Of a DNA stretch of 62,572 bases, positions 44,231 to 54,000 are shown in pieces (position 1 is the first letter of the stretch; each line of letters opens with the position of its first letter). The notes below the pieces were generated by a model. That model did not search any database. It was not told the origin of the DNA and saw only the letters and a program-made list of their open reading frames with translations. A program made the translations under genes and the position numbers. The stretch covers positions 1 to 62,572 of the forward strand of contig URJL01000009.1 in assembly GCA_900548115.1 (NCBI GenBank), read 5' to 3'. The stretch is from an uncultured Eubacteriales bacterium. Its GTDB lineage: Bacteria; Bacillota; Clostridia; Oscillospirales; CAG-382.

Positions 44231-44369
44231 GCCGGCATCTTCCTTTCGGTGAAACTTGTTCTTTCGTTTTCACATCCTTACCGTCAGTATATGCCGCGCC
44301 CTTCTCTTTCGTTCGGAAAGAAAAGAACGAATCCATTGCGCCAATTTATGAGAATTTTCTTTAAAAATG

Positions 44370-44398
44370 TTGCAAAGAACGAAATAATATGCTATACT
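44370..44398 (+). promoter_or_regulatory. Sigma-A promoter of the GNAT/gltX group
   Basis: TTGCAA (44370-44375), 17-base spacer, TATACT (44393-44398), 39 bases upstream of the GNAT start. Confidence 0.75.
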
Positions 44399-44437
44399 GT
44401 ACTGTAAAATATCCGTTTGTAAGAAAAGGTCGGTCTT

Positions 44438-44971
44438 ATGCACATAACCCCGCTTTCCCGTTCGGAATACGAATATTTCGAACTGCGCTACACCTACACC
44501 GCAAAAGAGCACTATGTCCCGTTTCTCGTCGACGAAAAAGACGTTTTTTCGGTCGCTTTTCGGCGCGAGGCTCTGCCTATCCCCTATCATCACGAGTCCT
44601 ATGACGCGATGTGCTCCGACTGGAAGGATTCCGAAGCCTTCGGCATTTCGGAACGCAAAGGTGAAAAAATCGTCGGTTATCTTGAGGTTTGGGTTGAAGA
44701 TTGGAACGCGCGGCTTCGCATCTGCAACCTTTTGATCGACGAACAATACCGCGGGCGCGGCTTCGGAACGGCGCTGATCGAGCGTGCAAAGGCGCTTGCC
44801 GCCGAGCGAAATCTGCGCTGTGTCGTACTCGAGACACAGTCGTGCAATGTGCCCGCCATTGATTTTTATCGGAAATGCGGTTTTCGTTTTGCCGGCACCA
44901 ACCTTTTCTTCTACTCAAACGACGATATCCGCGAGGATGAGGTCATGCTGGAAATGGCCTACCTTATCTGA
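44438..44971 (+). CDS. GNAT family N-acetyltransferase
   Basis: A 177-residue protein. The acetyl-CoA binding motif A is ICNLLIDEQYRGRGFGTALI, followed by CNVPAIDFYRKCGFRFAGT. The N-terminus (MHITPLSRSEYEYFELRY) is less conserved, and the substrate is unknown. It could act on a protein N-terminus, an antibiotic or a metabolite. It lies 32 bases before gltX and may share its transcript. Confidence 0.9.
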   Translation: MHITPLSRSEYEYFELRYTYTAKEHYVPFLVDEKDVFSVAFRREALPIPYHHESYDAMCSDWKDSEAFGISERKGEKIVGYLEVWVEDWNARLRICNLLIDEQYRGRGFGTALIERAKALAAERNLRCVVLETQSCNVPAIDFYRKCGFRFAGTNLFFYSNDDIREDEVMLEMAYLI

Positions 44972-45003
44972 AATACATAAATAAACGAAAGGGATCTTCT
45001 CTA

Positions 45004-46671
45004 ATGGAAAACGAAAAATTATACGAGCTTGCCTCTCTTATTTTCCCCGATCTCACCGATGAGGACACCGTGGAAGCGCTGGAACAGCGCTTCCCGCCCC
45101 GCGCGCTTCCCGAAGGAGCGAAGGTAACGCGCATGGCGCCCAGCCCGACCGGTTCGATGCACCTCGGAAACCTCTACGGCGCCCTTGCCGACGAGCGCGT
45201 TGCGCACGCGGGCGGAAACGGCGTATTTATGCTGCGCATCGAGGACACCGACGACAAGCGTGAAGTCCCCGGCGCGGTGGAGAAGATCTTAAAATACCTC
45301 GGCGGCTTCGGACTCGGCTTTGACGAGGGAGCGACCGCCGACGGCGACAAGGGCGATTACGGTCCGTACCGTCAGCGCAGCCGTGCGAAGATTTATCACA
45401 TCGTGGCGCGCAAGCTTCTTTTGGAGGGAAGAGCCTATCCGTGCTTCTGCACCGAGGAGGATCTCGAAAATGCGCACAAAAAGCAGGAGGCGGCAAAAGA
45501 AAACTTCGGTTATTACGGAAAGTATGCGATCCATCGCGACATGCCGATCGAAGACGCCATCGCCCATATTCGTGCGGGCGAAAAGTTTGTTCTGCGTTTT
45601 CGTTCCTTCGGTGATCCGAGCAAAAAAACGCCGTTTAAGGATTCGATCAAGGGCAATCTCGAGGTTCCCGAAAACGATCAGGATTTCGTCCTTTTGAAAT
45701 CCGACGGAATTCCGACGTATCACCTTGCGCACGTGGTCGACGACCATTTCATGCGCACGACCGACGTCATCCGCGGCGAGGAATGGCTGTCCACTCTTCC
45801 GTGGCACATTGAGCTTTGGAATGCATGCGGTTTTCGACGTCCGCGCTTTGCCCACACCTCACAGGTTTTGAAATTTGACGAAGAATTGGGCACAAAGCGC
45901 AAAATGTCCAAGCGCAAGGACCCCGAATGCTCGCTTGAGTTTTATTACACCGCCGGTTATCCGCGTTCTGCCGTTATCGAATATCTCATGACGCTTTTGA
46001 ATTCGAATTACGAGCAGTGGCGCAGCGCCAATCCCGACAAGAGCTATCGCGAATTTCCTTTTTCGACCGGCAAAATGAGTGCGTCGGGCGCACTTTTCGA
46101 CCTTGCCAAATTCAACGACATTGCCAAAAACGTTATCGCCCGCATGAGCGCCGAAGAGGTGTATGAGGGCGTCTGCGAATGGGCAAAGGAATACGATCCC
46201 GATTTTTACGCCCGCGTTTCGAAGGATTCTGCCTACACGACGGCGATCTTTGCCATCGGACGCGGCGGCAAAAAGCCGCGCAAGGACTTTGCTTCGTGGT
46301 CGGAGGCAAAGGATTTTATCTCGTATTTCTTCGACGATACCTTTACGGTGAACGAAAACGAATATCCCGAGAGTGTTTCCGCGGAAGACCGCCGTGCGAT
46401 TCTCCGCGCCTATGCCGAGCTGTACAAGGAAGAAGCCGACAACAGTGCGTGGTTTGATACGGTAAAGGTTCTTTCCGAAAAGTTCGGCTTTGCCTCGGAT
46501 ATGAAAGCATATAAAGCCGATCCTTCCGCTTTCAAAGGTTCGATCACCGATGTTTCGACGGTTTTGCGCGTTGCGGTCACGGGAAGAAGCAATTCGCCCG
46601 ATCTTTACTCCATCTGCACGCTTCTCGGCGAGGATCGCGTAAAGCAGCGTCTTCTTTCGCAATGTGATTGA
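45004..46671 (+). CDS. gltX: Glutamate--tRNA ligase
   Basis: A 555-residue class I synthetase for tRNA-Glu. The HIGH-type motif is SPTGSMHLGNL and the second signature is KRKMSKRKD. The family blocks FMLRIEDTDDKRE and DGIPTYHLAHVVDDH are present. It is longer than many bacterial GluRS by about 60 residues, mainly because of an N-terminal extension. AAAGGGATC lies before the ATG. Glutaminyl-tRNA synthetase is encoded two genes downstream, so this enzyme may be discriminating for tRNA-Glu. Confidence 0.96.
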   Translation: MENEKLYELASLIFPDLTDEDTVEALEQRFPPRALPEGAKVTRMAPSPTGSMHLGNLYGALADERVAHAGGNGVFMLRIEDTDDKREVPGAVEKILKYLGGFGLGFDEGATADGDKGDYGPYRQRSRAKIYHIVARKLLLEGRAYPCFCTEEDLENAHKKQEAAKENFGYYGKYAIHRDMPIEDAIAHIRAGEKFVLRFRSFGDPSKKTPFKDSIKGNLEVPENDQDFVLLKSDGIPTYHLAHVVDDHFMRTTDVIRGEEWLSTLPWHIELWNACGFRRPRFAHTSQVLKFDEELGTKRKMSKRKDPECSLEFYYTAGYPRSAVIEYLMTLLNSNYEQWRSANPDKSYREFPFSTGKMSASGALFDLAKFNDIAKNVIARMSAEEVYEGVCEWAKEYDPDFYARVSKDSAYTTAIFAIGRGGKKPRKDFASWSEAKDFISYFFDDTFTVNENEYPESVSAEDRRAILRAYAELYKEEADNSAWFDTVKVLSEKFGFASDMKAYKADPSAFKGSITDVSTVLRVAVTGRSNSPDLYSICTLLGEDRVKQRLLSQCD

Positions 46672-46707
46672 AGCACAAATCGAAAAAGCGTCGGAGGAAT
46701 AAACACC

Positions 46708-48294
46708 ATGTTAATTCGAAAATGCGGAGACGCAAACGCAACGCCTCTTGTCATCCGCGCACTGTCCCAGTTAAAAGACGGCGGCACGCTGATTTTTGAA
46801 CCGGGAGAATATCATTTTTACGAGGAAGGAACCGAATCGCGTTTTCTTGCTCCGAGCAACAATTCGACCGGCAAAAAAAGCATCGTGTTTCCCATCATCG
46901 ACTGCCACGATCTTACAATCGACGGCGGCGGTTCCACTTTTGTTTTTCACGACCTTGCTTTTCCTTTTGTCATCCGCAATTCGCGCGGCGTGACCGTGAA
47001 AAACATGACGGTAACGACCCGTTTTCCGTCGTTCGTCCTTGCGACGGTATGCGACATTGACGAAAGCGGTTTTACCTTCAAAATCGATCGCGAAAGCTCC
47101 CCTTTTCACACAGAAAACGGTCATCTGATCTTCGATCTTGAACATCGTGCGGTCGCAACACACGACCGCAAGCTGTCTCTGCACCAGCTTTCCACTTTGT
47201 GGGTACGCTATCTTTACGCGGGCGATTGCAGCGAATCAAAGAAAAACCTTGCCGCGCCGTTTTTTGACACCGACGCACGTGAAATTGAAGACGGAGTGCG
47301 TTTCACCTATCGAAACACACCCGGCAGTGTACGGTGCGATTATACCGAGGGCGAAAAAATTGCCGTAAATCTCGAGGAACGGCGCGAACGGGATGTTTTC
47401 TTTCTCGAGGATTCCGAAGATACCACAATTCGCGATGTCACGGTTCGGCGCGGCGGCGGAATGGGCATTGTCGCGCAAATGTGCCGCAATATCACGGTCG
47501 ACGGTTTTCATGCCGAGCCGAACGACGGAGAGCCCGTAAGTCTCACCGCCGATGTATTTCACTTCATCCAGTGCGACGGCAGTCTCACAATCGAAAATTC
47601 GACGCTGTGTTCTTCGCTGGACGATGCCTGCAACATTCACGGAAATTACATGATCGCCGAGCGTGCAGACGGACGCGAAGCTGCGGCGCGATACGGGCAC
47701 AAGGATCATGATCACGCCTTTTATTGTCGTCCCGGCGACGTTCTGGACTTTATCGATCCCGACACGCTCGCCATCGTCGGTCACGCAACTCTTTCCGACA
47801 TTTCCTTTACCGATCACGAAGCGCTTCATTTGCACCTGAGTTTTAAAGAGCAGCCGAATTTCCCGATCCGCCAAGGCATGCTGATCGAAAATCCGAAGCG
47901 CATGCCCGAGGTCACGATACGGAACAATCATTGGTATAACTTTCCGCACGTGCGGCTCTCGGGAGCGGGAAAAACGCTCGTGGAAAAGAATAATTTTCAC
48001 GATTGCGGCTGTGCGGTCATGGCATTTGATCTTGCCGGCTACTGGCTTGAATCGGGGCGCATGAGCGAGCTTTGCATTCGAGAAAACCGCTTCGGTCCGT
48101 GCCGCGCCGCTTGCATCATAACGGGCGTTTCGGGCTTCAAGGGAAAGGATACCCCCGACATTCACGGAACCATCCGCATTGAAAGAAACGACTTTACGAC
48201 CGAAAACGGCGGTAAGGTTTTGGATGTTTTCGGTTTTTCGCGCGTGATCGTGCGGGAAAATACCGAGAACGGAAAACCCTTTTACGCCCTGTAA
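46708..48294 (+). CDS. GH110-like alpha-galactosidase / beta-helix protein
   Basis: A 528-residue right-handed beta-helix protein. The pattern VRRGGGMGIVAQMCRNITVD, TADVFHFIQCDGSLTIENS, SLDDACNIHGNY and TIRNNHWYNFPHVRLSGAG follows GH110 alpha-1,3-galactosidases, which remove terminal alpha-galactose as on blood group B or mucin glycans. No signal peptide is visible, so it would act inside the cell on imported oligosaccharide. GGAGG precedes the ATG. It sits between gltX and glnS on the same strand, with gaps of 36 and 34 bases. Confidence 0.85.
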   Translation: MLIRKCGDANATPLVIRALSQLKDGGTLIFEPGEYHFYEEGTESRFLAPSNNSTGKKSIVFPIIDCHDLTIDGGGSTFVFHDLAFPFVIRNSRGVTVKNMTVTTRFPSFVLATVCDIDESGFTFKIDRESSPFHTENGHLIFDLEHRAVATHDRKLSLHQLSTLWVRYLYAGDCSESKKNLAAPFFDTDAREIEDGVRFTYRNTPGSVRCDYTEGEKIAVNLEERRERDVFFLEDSEDTTIRDVTVRRGGGMGIVAQMCRNITVDGFHAEPNDGEPVSLTADVFHFIQCDGSLTIENSTLCSSLDDACNIHGNYMIAERADGREAAARYGHKDHDHAFYCRPGDVLDFIDPDTLAIVGHATLSDISFTDHEALHLHLSFKEQPNFPIRQGMLIENPKRMPEVTIRNNHWYNFPHVRLSGAGKTLVEKNNFHDCGCAVMAFDLAGYWLESGRMSELCIRENRFGPCRAACIITGVSGFKGKDTPDIHGTIRIERNDFTTENGGKVLDVFGFSRVIVRENTENGKPFYAL

Positions 48295-48328
48295 CAGATT
48301 CGAAATAAACGAAGAAGGAGAAATAATT

Positions 48329-49990
48329 ATGGCAAACGAAGAATTTATCGGCTCCAATTTCATACACGACGAAATTGATGCCGATCTGCGGGAAGGCAAG
48401 ATCGACACGGTTCACACCCGTTTTCCTCCCGAGCCGAACGGATATCTGCACATCGGAAGCGCCAAGGCGATCTGGATCAACTCCATGACCGCAAAAAAGT
48501 ACGGCGGACTTTTCAATCTCCGTTTTGACGACACCAACCCCGTAAAAGAAGACGACGAATATGTACAGTCGATCGAGGAAGACCTTCGCTGGCTCGGTGC
48601 GGAGCCTACGGGCGGTATTTTTTACGGTTCGGATTATTTTGACATTTGCTATGATTACGCCGAAAAGCTGATTCGGGAAGGAAAGGCTTATGTCTGCGAT
48701 CTTTCGCCCGACGAAATGCGCGAATACCGCGGCACTCTGACCGAGCCCGGCAAGAACAGTCCGTATCGCGACCGTTCGGTCGAAGAAAATCTCGACCTTT
48801 TCCGCCGCATGAAAGCGGGTGAATTTCCCGACGGCTCGCGCACTCTTCGCGCCAAAATCGACATGGCGTCGCCCAACATGAATATGCGCGATCCCGCCAT
48901 CTACCGCATTATCCACACATCGCATCACCGTCAGGGCAACAAGTGGTGCATTTATCCGCTGTATGACTTTGCCCATCCGATCCAGGACGCGACCGAGGGA
49001 ATCACCTATTCCCTTTGTTCGATCGAATTTAAAAATCACCGTCCTCTTTACGATTGGGTCATTGACAATATCGGCGTCGAAAAGAAGCCGAAGCAGCGCG
49101 AATTTGCCCGCATGAACGTTACGCACACCGTTATGAGCAAGCGTTATCTGCGCGCGCTCGTAGAGGAAAAGCTGGTCGACGGATGGGACGACCCGCGTAT
49201 GCCAACCCTTTGTGCCCTACGCCGCCGCGGCTATACCCCCTCTTCCATTTTTGAGTTTGTAAAACGCTCGGGCATTTCCACTTCCCTCTCGCTTTGCGAC
49301 ATCGGACTTTTGGAATATTGCATCCGTGAAGAGCTGGGTCCGACGGTTCAGCGCCGTATGGCGGTGCTCGATCCGCTCGAGATCGAGATCACCAATTTCG
49401 ACAAAGGAAAAACCGAATATTTTGAGGTGTCGAACAATCCCGAAAATCCCGAGGACGGCACGCGAAAGGTCGCCTTTACGCGCCATCTTTACATTGAACG
49501 CGAGGACTTTTCGGACAACCCGCCGCCTAAGTATCAGCGTCTTAAGCCCGACTGCGAGGTTCGCCTCATGGGCGCGTATATTGTGAAATGCAACGAGATT
49601 CTGTATGACGAAAACGGCAATGTGAGAAAGTTGCTCTGCACCGCCGACCTTGAAACGGGTAACGGCATGCCGACCGACGGGCGCAAGGTAAAAGGAACGA
49701 TCCATTGGGTCAGCAAGGAGACCGCCGTCGACGCATCGGTCAATCTTTACGATTATCTCTTTACGATTGAAGATCCCGGAGACATGGCGGAGGACAAGAC
49801 CTTCCGCGATTATCTCAATCCCGATTCTCTGAAGGTCTGCCCGAACGCAAAGCTCGAGGGCTGTATGAAAGACGTCGCGCCCGGGACGCGTTTCCAGTTT
49901 GTGCGCACCGGTTATTTCTGTGCCGACACGAAAAATCCCGGAACGTACAATCGCATTGTCACCTTAAAGGGCAGTTACAAACCTGTATAA
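48329..49990 (+). CDS. glnS: Glutamine--tRNA ligase
   Basis: A 553-residue class I synthetase for tRNA-Gln. Signatures are PPEPNGYLHIGSAKA near residue 35 and THTVMSKRYLR near 268. The tail is a beta-barrel anticodon-binding domain (KGTIHWVSKETAVDASVNLY). Most Bacillota make Gln-tRNA by GatCAB amidation, so a dedicated GlnRS is a lineage marker and probably an ancient transfer. AAGGAG lies before the ATG. Last gene before a strong terminator. Confidence 0.96.
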   Translation: MANEEFIGSNFIHDEIDADLREGKIDTVHTRFPPEPNGYLHIGSAKAIWINSMTAKKYGGLFNLRFDDTNPVKEDDEYVQSIEEDLRWLGAEPTGGIFYGSDYFDICYDYAEKLIREGKAYVCDLSPDEMREYRGTLTEPGKNSPYRDRSVEENLDLFRRMKAGEFPDGSRTLRAKIDMASPNMNMRDPAIYRIIHTSHHRQGNKWCIYPLYDFAHPIQDATEGITYSLCSIEFKNHRPLYDWVIDNIGVEKKPKQREFARMNVTHTVMSKRYLRALVEEKLVDGWDDPRMPTLCALRRRGYTPSSIFEFVKRSGISTSLSLCDIGLLEYCIREELGPTVQRRMAVLDPLEIEITNFDKGKTEYFEVSNNPENPEDGTRKVAFTRHLYIEREDFSDNPPPKYQRLKPDCEVRLMGAYIVKCNEILYDENGNVRKLLCTADLETGNGMPTDGRKVKGTIHWVSKETAVDASVNLYDYLFTIEDPGDMAEDKTFRDYLNPDSLKVCPNAKLEGCMKDVAPGTRFQFVRTGYFCADTKNPGTYNRIVTLKGSYKPV

Positions 49991-50016
49991 GTGCGTACTC
50001 CGTACACATGAAAAAG

Positions 50017-50053
50017 CGATCCCCTCGGATGAAAGATCCGAGGGGATTTTTTC
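50017..50053. terminator. Bidirectional terminator after glnS
   Basis: ATCCCCTCGGAT (50019-50030), loop GAAAG, ATCCGAGGGGAT (50036-50047), then T-run. A-run on the left gives U-run on the minus strand for the converging DUF5131 gene. Confidence 0.95.
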
Positions 50054-50072
50054 GATCTGTTCAAAGTCGGCA

Positions 50073-50915
50073 TCAATCGAACACCGACATTTGTTTTTCC
50101 CGTGCGCCGCCGTCCGTTTCGTTTGTTTTAATATTCTTTCCGTCCGTAAGTTGCACCGTATCGGGCAGGCGGTCGTCGCGAATACGAAAATCGATTCCCG
50201 CGCGCCTTGCCTGCGAATGCTGATAACGACGCGGAATTGTATATAATTTCCCGTCCTTTACAAAATGCGCTCCCGTTTGATGAAAGCAAAACGGGATATT
50301 TTTTTCGACGCATTGCTCCCGCATTTCCGTGACCCATTCGTAATGCAGCGGGCGCGCGCATACACCCGATTCGCCGCCTGCCGAGACCTCTTCGATCTTT
50401 TCGTCGAGATAAGGCGACAAATCGATCTTTTCCAGAAGCGGTGCGACAATGATCAGCCGATGAGCGATGGGGAGCGCACGGAAGATCGGAAGGCGTTCAT
50501 CGGCACGTTTTTGGTTTTCTGCCGTACAGCCGATGATCACATTTTCGTATCCGTCGTTCCAATCGGGCGGAAGACATTTTTCCAGCCGCTCGATACGCTT
50601 GGTGAAAAAGATAAACGAAAGATCGCGCCGCTCACGCATCATGCGCCAGCAATCCTCACGCCATTCATCGGCATCGGGAAGCAAAAAGTCCGATGTAAAG
50701 CACGTGTAAACAATACTTCCGCTTTCGATCTTGTACTCTCCGCCGCGCTTTTTCTTAACGGGAAGCGAAAAAGCGGCGGTTTTTCGGCAAAGGTTCGATT
50801 CCTCCGCACCGTAGCGGGCATCCTGACGGTAGACATAACAATACCGACAGCCTTCGCTGATTTTTGTACAGCCGTGCCACGGATTCCACGCGACCGAAAA
50901 CGGTTTTTTATCCAA
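50073..50915 (-). CDS. DUF5131 (phage Gp37/Gp68-like) family protein
   Basis: A 280-residue protein. The opening FSVAWNPWHGCTKISEGCRY, followed by CYVYR, has the cysteine cluster characteristic of this family, which is thought to be related to radical SAM proteins. Further conserved parts are WREDCWRMMRERRDLSFIFF and AGGESGVCARPLHYEW. The reaction is unknown. The start is TTG at 50915, giving MDKKPF; a G-rich stretch lies about 10 bases upstream. The gene stands alone without its sometimes-seen three-Cys-motif partner. Confidence 0.85.
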   Translation of the reverse strand: MDKKPFSVAWNPWHGCTKISEGCRYCYVYRQDARYGAEESNLCRKTAAFSLPVKKKRGGEYKIESGSIVYTCFTSDFLLPDADEWREDCWRMMRERRDLSFIFFTKRIERLEKCLPPDWNDGYENVIIGCTAENQKRADERLPIFRALPIAHRLIIVAPLLEKIDLSPYLDEKIEEVSAGGESGVCARPLHYEWVTEMREQCVEKNIPFCFHQTGAHFVKDGKLYTIPRRYQHSQARRAGIDFRIRDDRLPDTVQLTDGKNIKTNETDGGAREKQMSVFD

Positions 50916-50997
50916 CGTGCCTTTCCCCCCCGAACAAATGCAAAGGAATTTTCTCTATTGTAACACCGATTCAAAAAAAGTTCAATAGGAACAAAAT

Positions 50998-51031
50998 AAA
51001 AATGCGGCGGGAAGTTTCCTTCACCGCCGCA
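50998..51031 (-). terminator. Terminator after the 2464-residue protein gene
   Basis: TGCGGCGG (51003-51010) pairs with CCGCCGCA (51024-51031). On the minus strand TTTTTATTTT follows. Confidence 0.9.
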
Positions 51032-51052
51032 CTTTTTATAAGAAAGGGGAGT

Positions 51053-54000
51053 TTACTTCTTTTCGATCGAATCTACGACCGCCTGTGCCATTGCTTTTGC
51101 TTCCTCGCTTGCCGTTTCGTCGGCGAGCACGGCTTTGGCAACTTCATACGTATTCGAGCGGAACGCATCGCCGTATGCGATCATTTCCTCTCCGTTTACC
51201 GTATAGCGCACAAAGGGCTTCAACGTGTAGTAGCGATCATAGCCCGCCGATTCGATTCCCGTTACACACGTGGTGTAACGAACACCGGCATCGTAAACTG
51301 CGAAAATCTTTTCGGCAACGACTTCGGCGGAACGGTAAGTGTTTCCGTCCGCTTCATGCGTCGAACCGATAAAGAGCTTATCCGTGCCGACAAGATTTTC
51401 GGTGCAATTCGGCTTTGCGGGATCGTAGTCGGTATACTTTCTGTTGTCGCCGAGCAGCTTCGAAGGCACGATGACCATACCGAAGTTTGCAACATTGATC
51501 TTTTCGTCCAGGCTGTTTTGCTTATCGACGACAAAGCGCAAGCCCTGCTGTGTTTCACCCGTTGTAATACGGATCTGAACACCGGCAAAATCGAAATAGT
51601 CGTTTGCGTTTTCGTAATTTGCCGAGAAGTGCATATTTTCGGTAATAGCATCACCGAATTCCGCGCCGTTCCAGCCGACAAAGATCGAGCTTTCGTTCGG
51701 CGTGGGGATCGGAAGATCCGATACCTTGGATGCGTCGTAAACAACGCGATAAGTTCCGGCCGCAAGGTCGCGAACAGCATAGGTATTGCTGCCCGAATAG
51801 GTGCTCTTGGAACCCTTTACCGTTGCCGCTGCGGCGTCTCTCGTAAAGAGCGCCACAATCTTCATTTCTTTCGGGGCATTCGAAGCCGAACCGTAAACCG
51901 GCTTCATACGGATTATATGATGACCCGATGCGAGGTTTTCGACGATCTTGGTCGGGCTGTGATAAGCACAGGTCTTGGTGACATAGTCGCCGCCGTCGAC
52001 CGATACGGCAATCGACGATTCATTATAGAAGTTCGTATACATTGCCGCGTCTGTGCCGTCAAACTCGAAAGCAAAAATGCTGTCGGATTTTGCGGTCTGC
52101 GCATAGCCGTAATAATCATACAGTCCGCCGAGACCGCTGTTAAAGCTAAATCCGCTTCCGCCGAGTGCCTCGGACTTTGCGATCAGCTCGGCTGTCGGCT
52201 GGGTGATCGTGCGGTTTCCGTCAAACAGCTTTTCGCTGACAACCGCAGGCAGAACATCGCGGGGAGCAAGTCTTCCCGCATGCTCGGTGCAGAAGAGGCT
52301 GTTGTACATGTATTCGCGGATGACCTGATAGTATACGTTGTTTCCGGCATCATTGAGATGAACGCCGTCGATCGCGTATTTGCTCCATTCGCTGCCCCAA
52401 TTTTCGGGAAGCGAATTAGCGAGTGCCATGCCGACGAGAACCGAAGGAATGTTGTATGCTTCGGCTATATCCTCATGTGCCTGCGCCTGCGTGTGAAGCT
52501 TTCCTTTACGGTTGTCTTCGACACAATTCCTGTCGGTTACCAGGACCATGACGATATCACAATCGGGAAGCGCTTTTCTTACTTCGCGCACAATGGTTTC
52601 GACCTGAAGCTTTGCGTTAGCGTAAGAAGAGCCGTAATACTTATCGTTGATGGAATACTCAAGGAACAGAAGGTCGGGGTTCTTTGCGATAACGTCGCGC
52701 TGCAAGCGGTACGTTCCGAGATAAGTACCCGATTCGCCCGAAGCGCGGTTAATATTGGTAACGCTTGCGTTCGGGAATTTGTCCTTCAGCCACTGACCGA
52801 TGAGTGCGCGCCACGAATACTTTTCGGCGTTGGAGCTTCCGTAACCGTTGGTCACCGAACCGCCGAAGTAAACGACGTTAAGTTTCTTATCCTCGGTCAG
52901 CTTCTTATAGGTGTTGGTAAGCGGCTTTCTGTAGTGAATGTAGTCGGTATACTCGTTCGTCTTATACCACGTGTCGGGCGAAGCCTGTTGGATATATTCG
53001 CCGAGCGCGGAAACAACGTTTCCGTCCTTCGAAACGAGAACCGGTACCTTGCCCGAAGAAGTTTCGATGGCAAAGTTGTTTTCGCCGTTTGCAAGATCGA
53101 CTCTGCCGAGATCGGAATTTGAGAGGATCAGACGATCGGAAGCGGAAAGCCCCTCGACCGTTTCCTGCGTCGAACCGTTCAAAACAACGGTAAAGACAGA
53201 AGCATTGGTATTTTCGATTGAACCGATCGAAGCTTTTTCACCGAGAACCGTAATATCGGACGCCGTGCCGACCGTTGCAATTGACTCAACTGCCGTACCG
53301 TTCAATACGATCGTAGCCTTTGCGGGAGCGGTTTCGCCCTCGCCGACCGTTACGGTGACTTTCGCACCCGAAAGTGCGGGAAGAACGAGCTTGTCGGAAT
53401 TGCTTCCGTTCAGAATAAAGTTGAGTTCGCATTCGTTTGCGTCAATGCCGGTAAGCTCAAGACGGTTGCCTGCGAGACGGAAGGTGCTGTTATCGGTAAG
53501 CGTCAAACCCGAAAGGGTAAGTCCGCCCTTGAGCGTAATGTTTGCACCGCTCAAAACGGCTGTGCCGTCTGCGGGGCAGATCGTGACATGACCCGTATAC
53601 TGTGCGATCGCATCGGAATCGTATGCTGCGCTCGATACGACGTAAACCGTACCGTTTGCACTGCCGAAGCTTTCGATAGCTTTCGCAATCGTCTTAAAGG
53701 GTGCTTCCTTCGTGCCATTGTTAGCGTCGTTGCCCGTTTCATCGACATAGAAGAAATCGGGGCTCGTAACGATCGCGGTCAGATGACCGTTGCCGTCATC
53801 CTCCCAGCCCTTAAATTCGTATCCGTCCGAAAGGGTGGGTTTGGGCATGTTATCGGCGCTGAAATCGTCTGTCCAAAGGACATCGACGATACCGGTCGGA
53901 AGAGCAACTTTGCCGTTTACGCCGTAGTAAATGTCAAGACCGGTGCTCGAGATCGTGTAAGGCGTCTTTTCGCCGATAATATCAAACGTTCCGGGAACGG

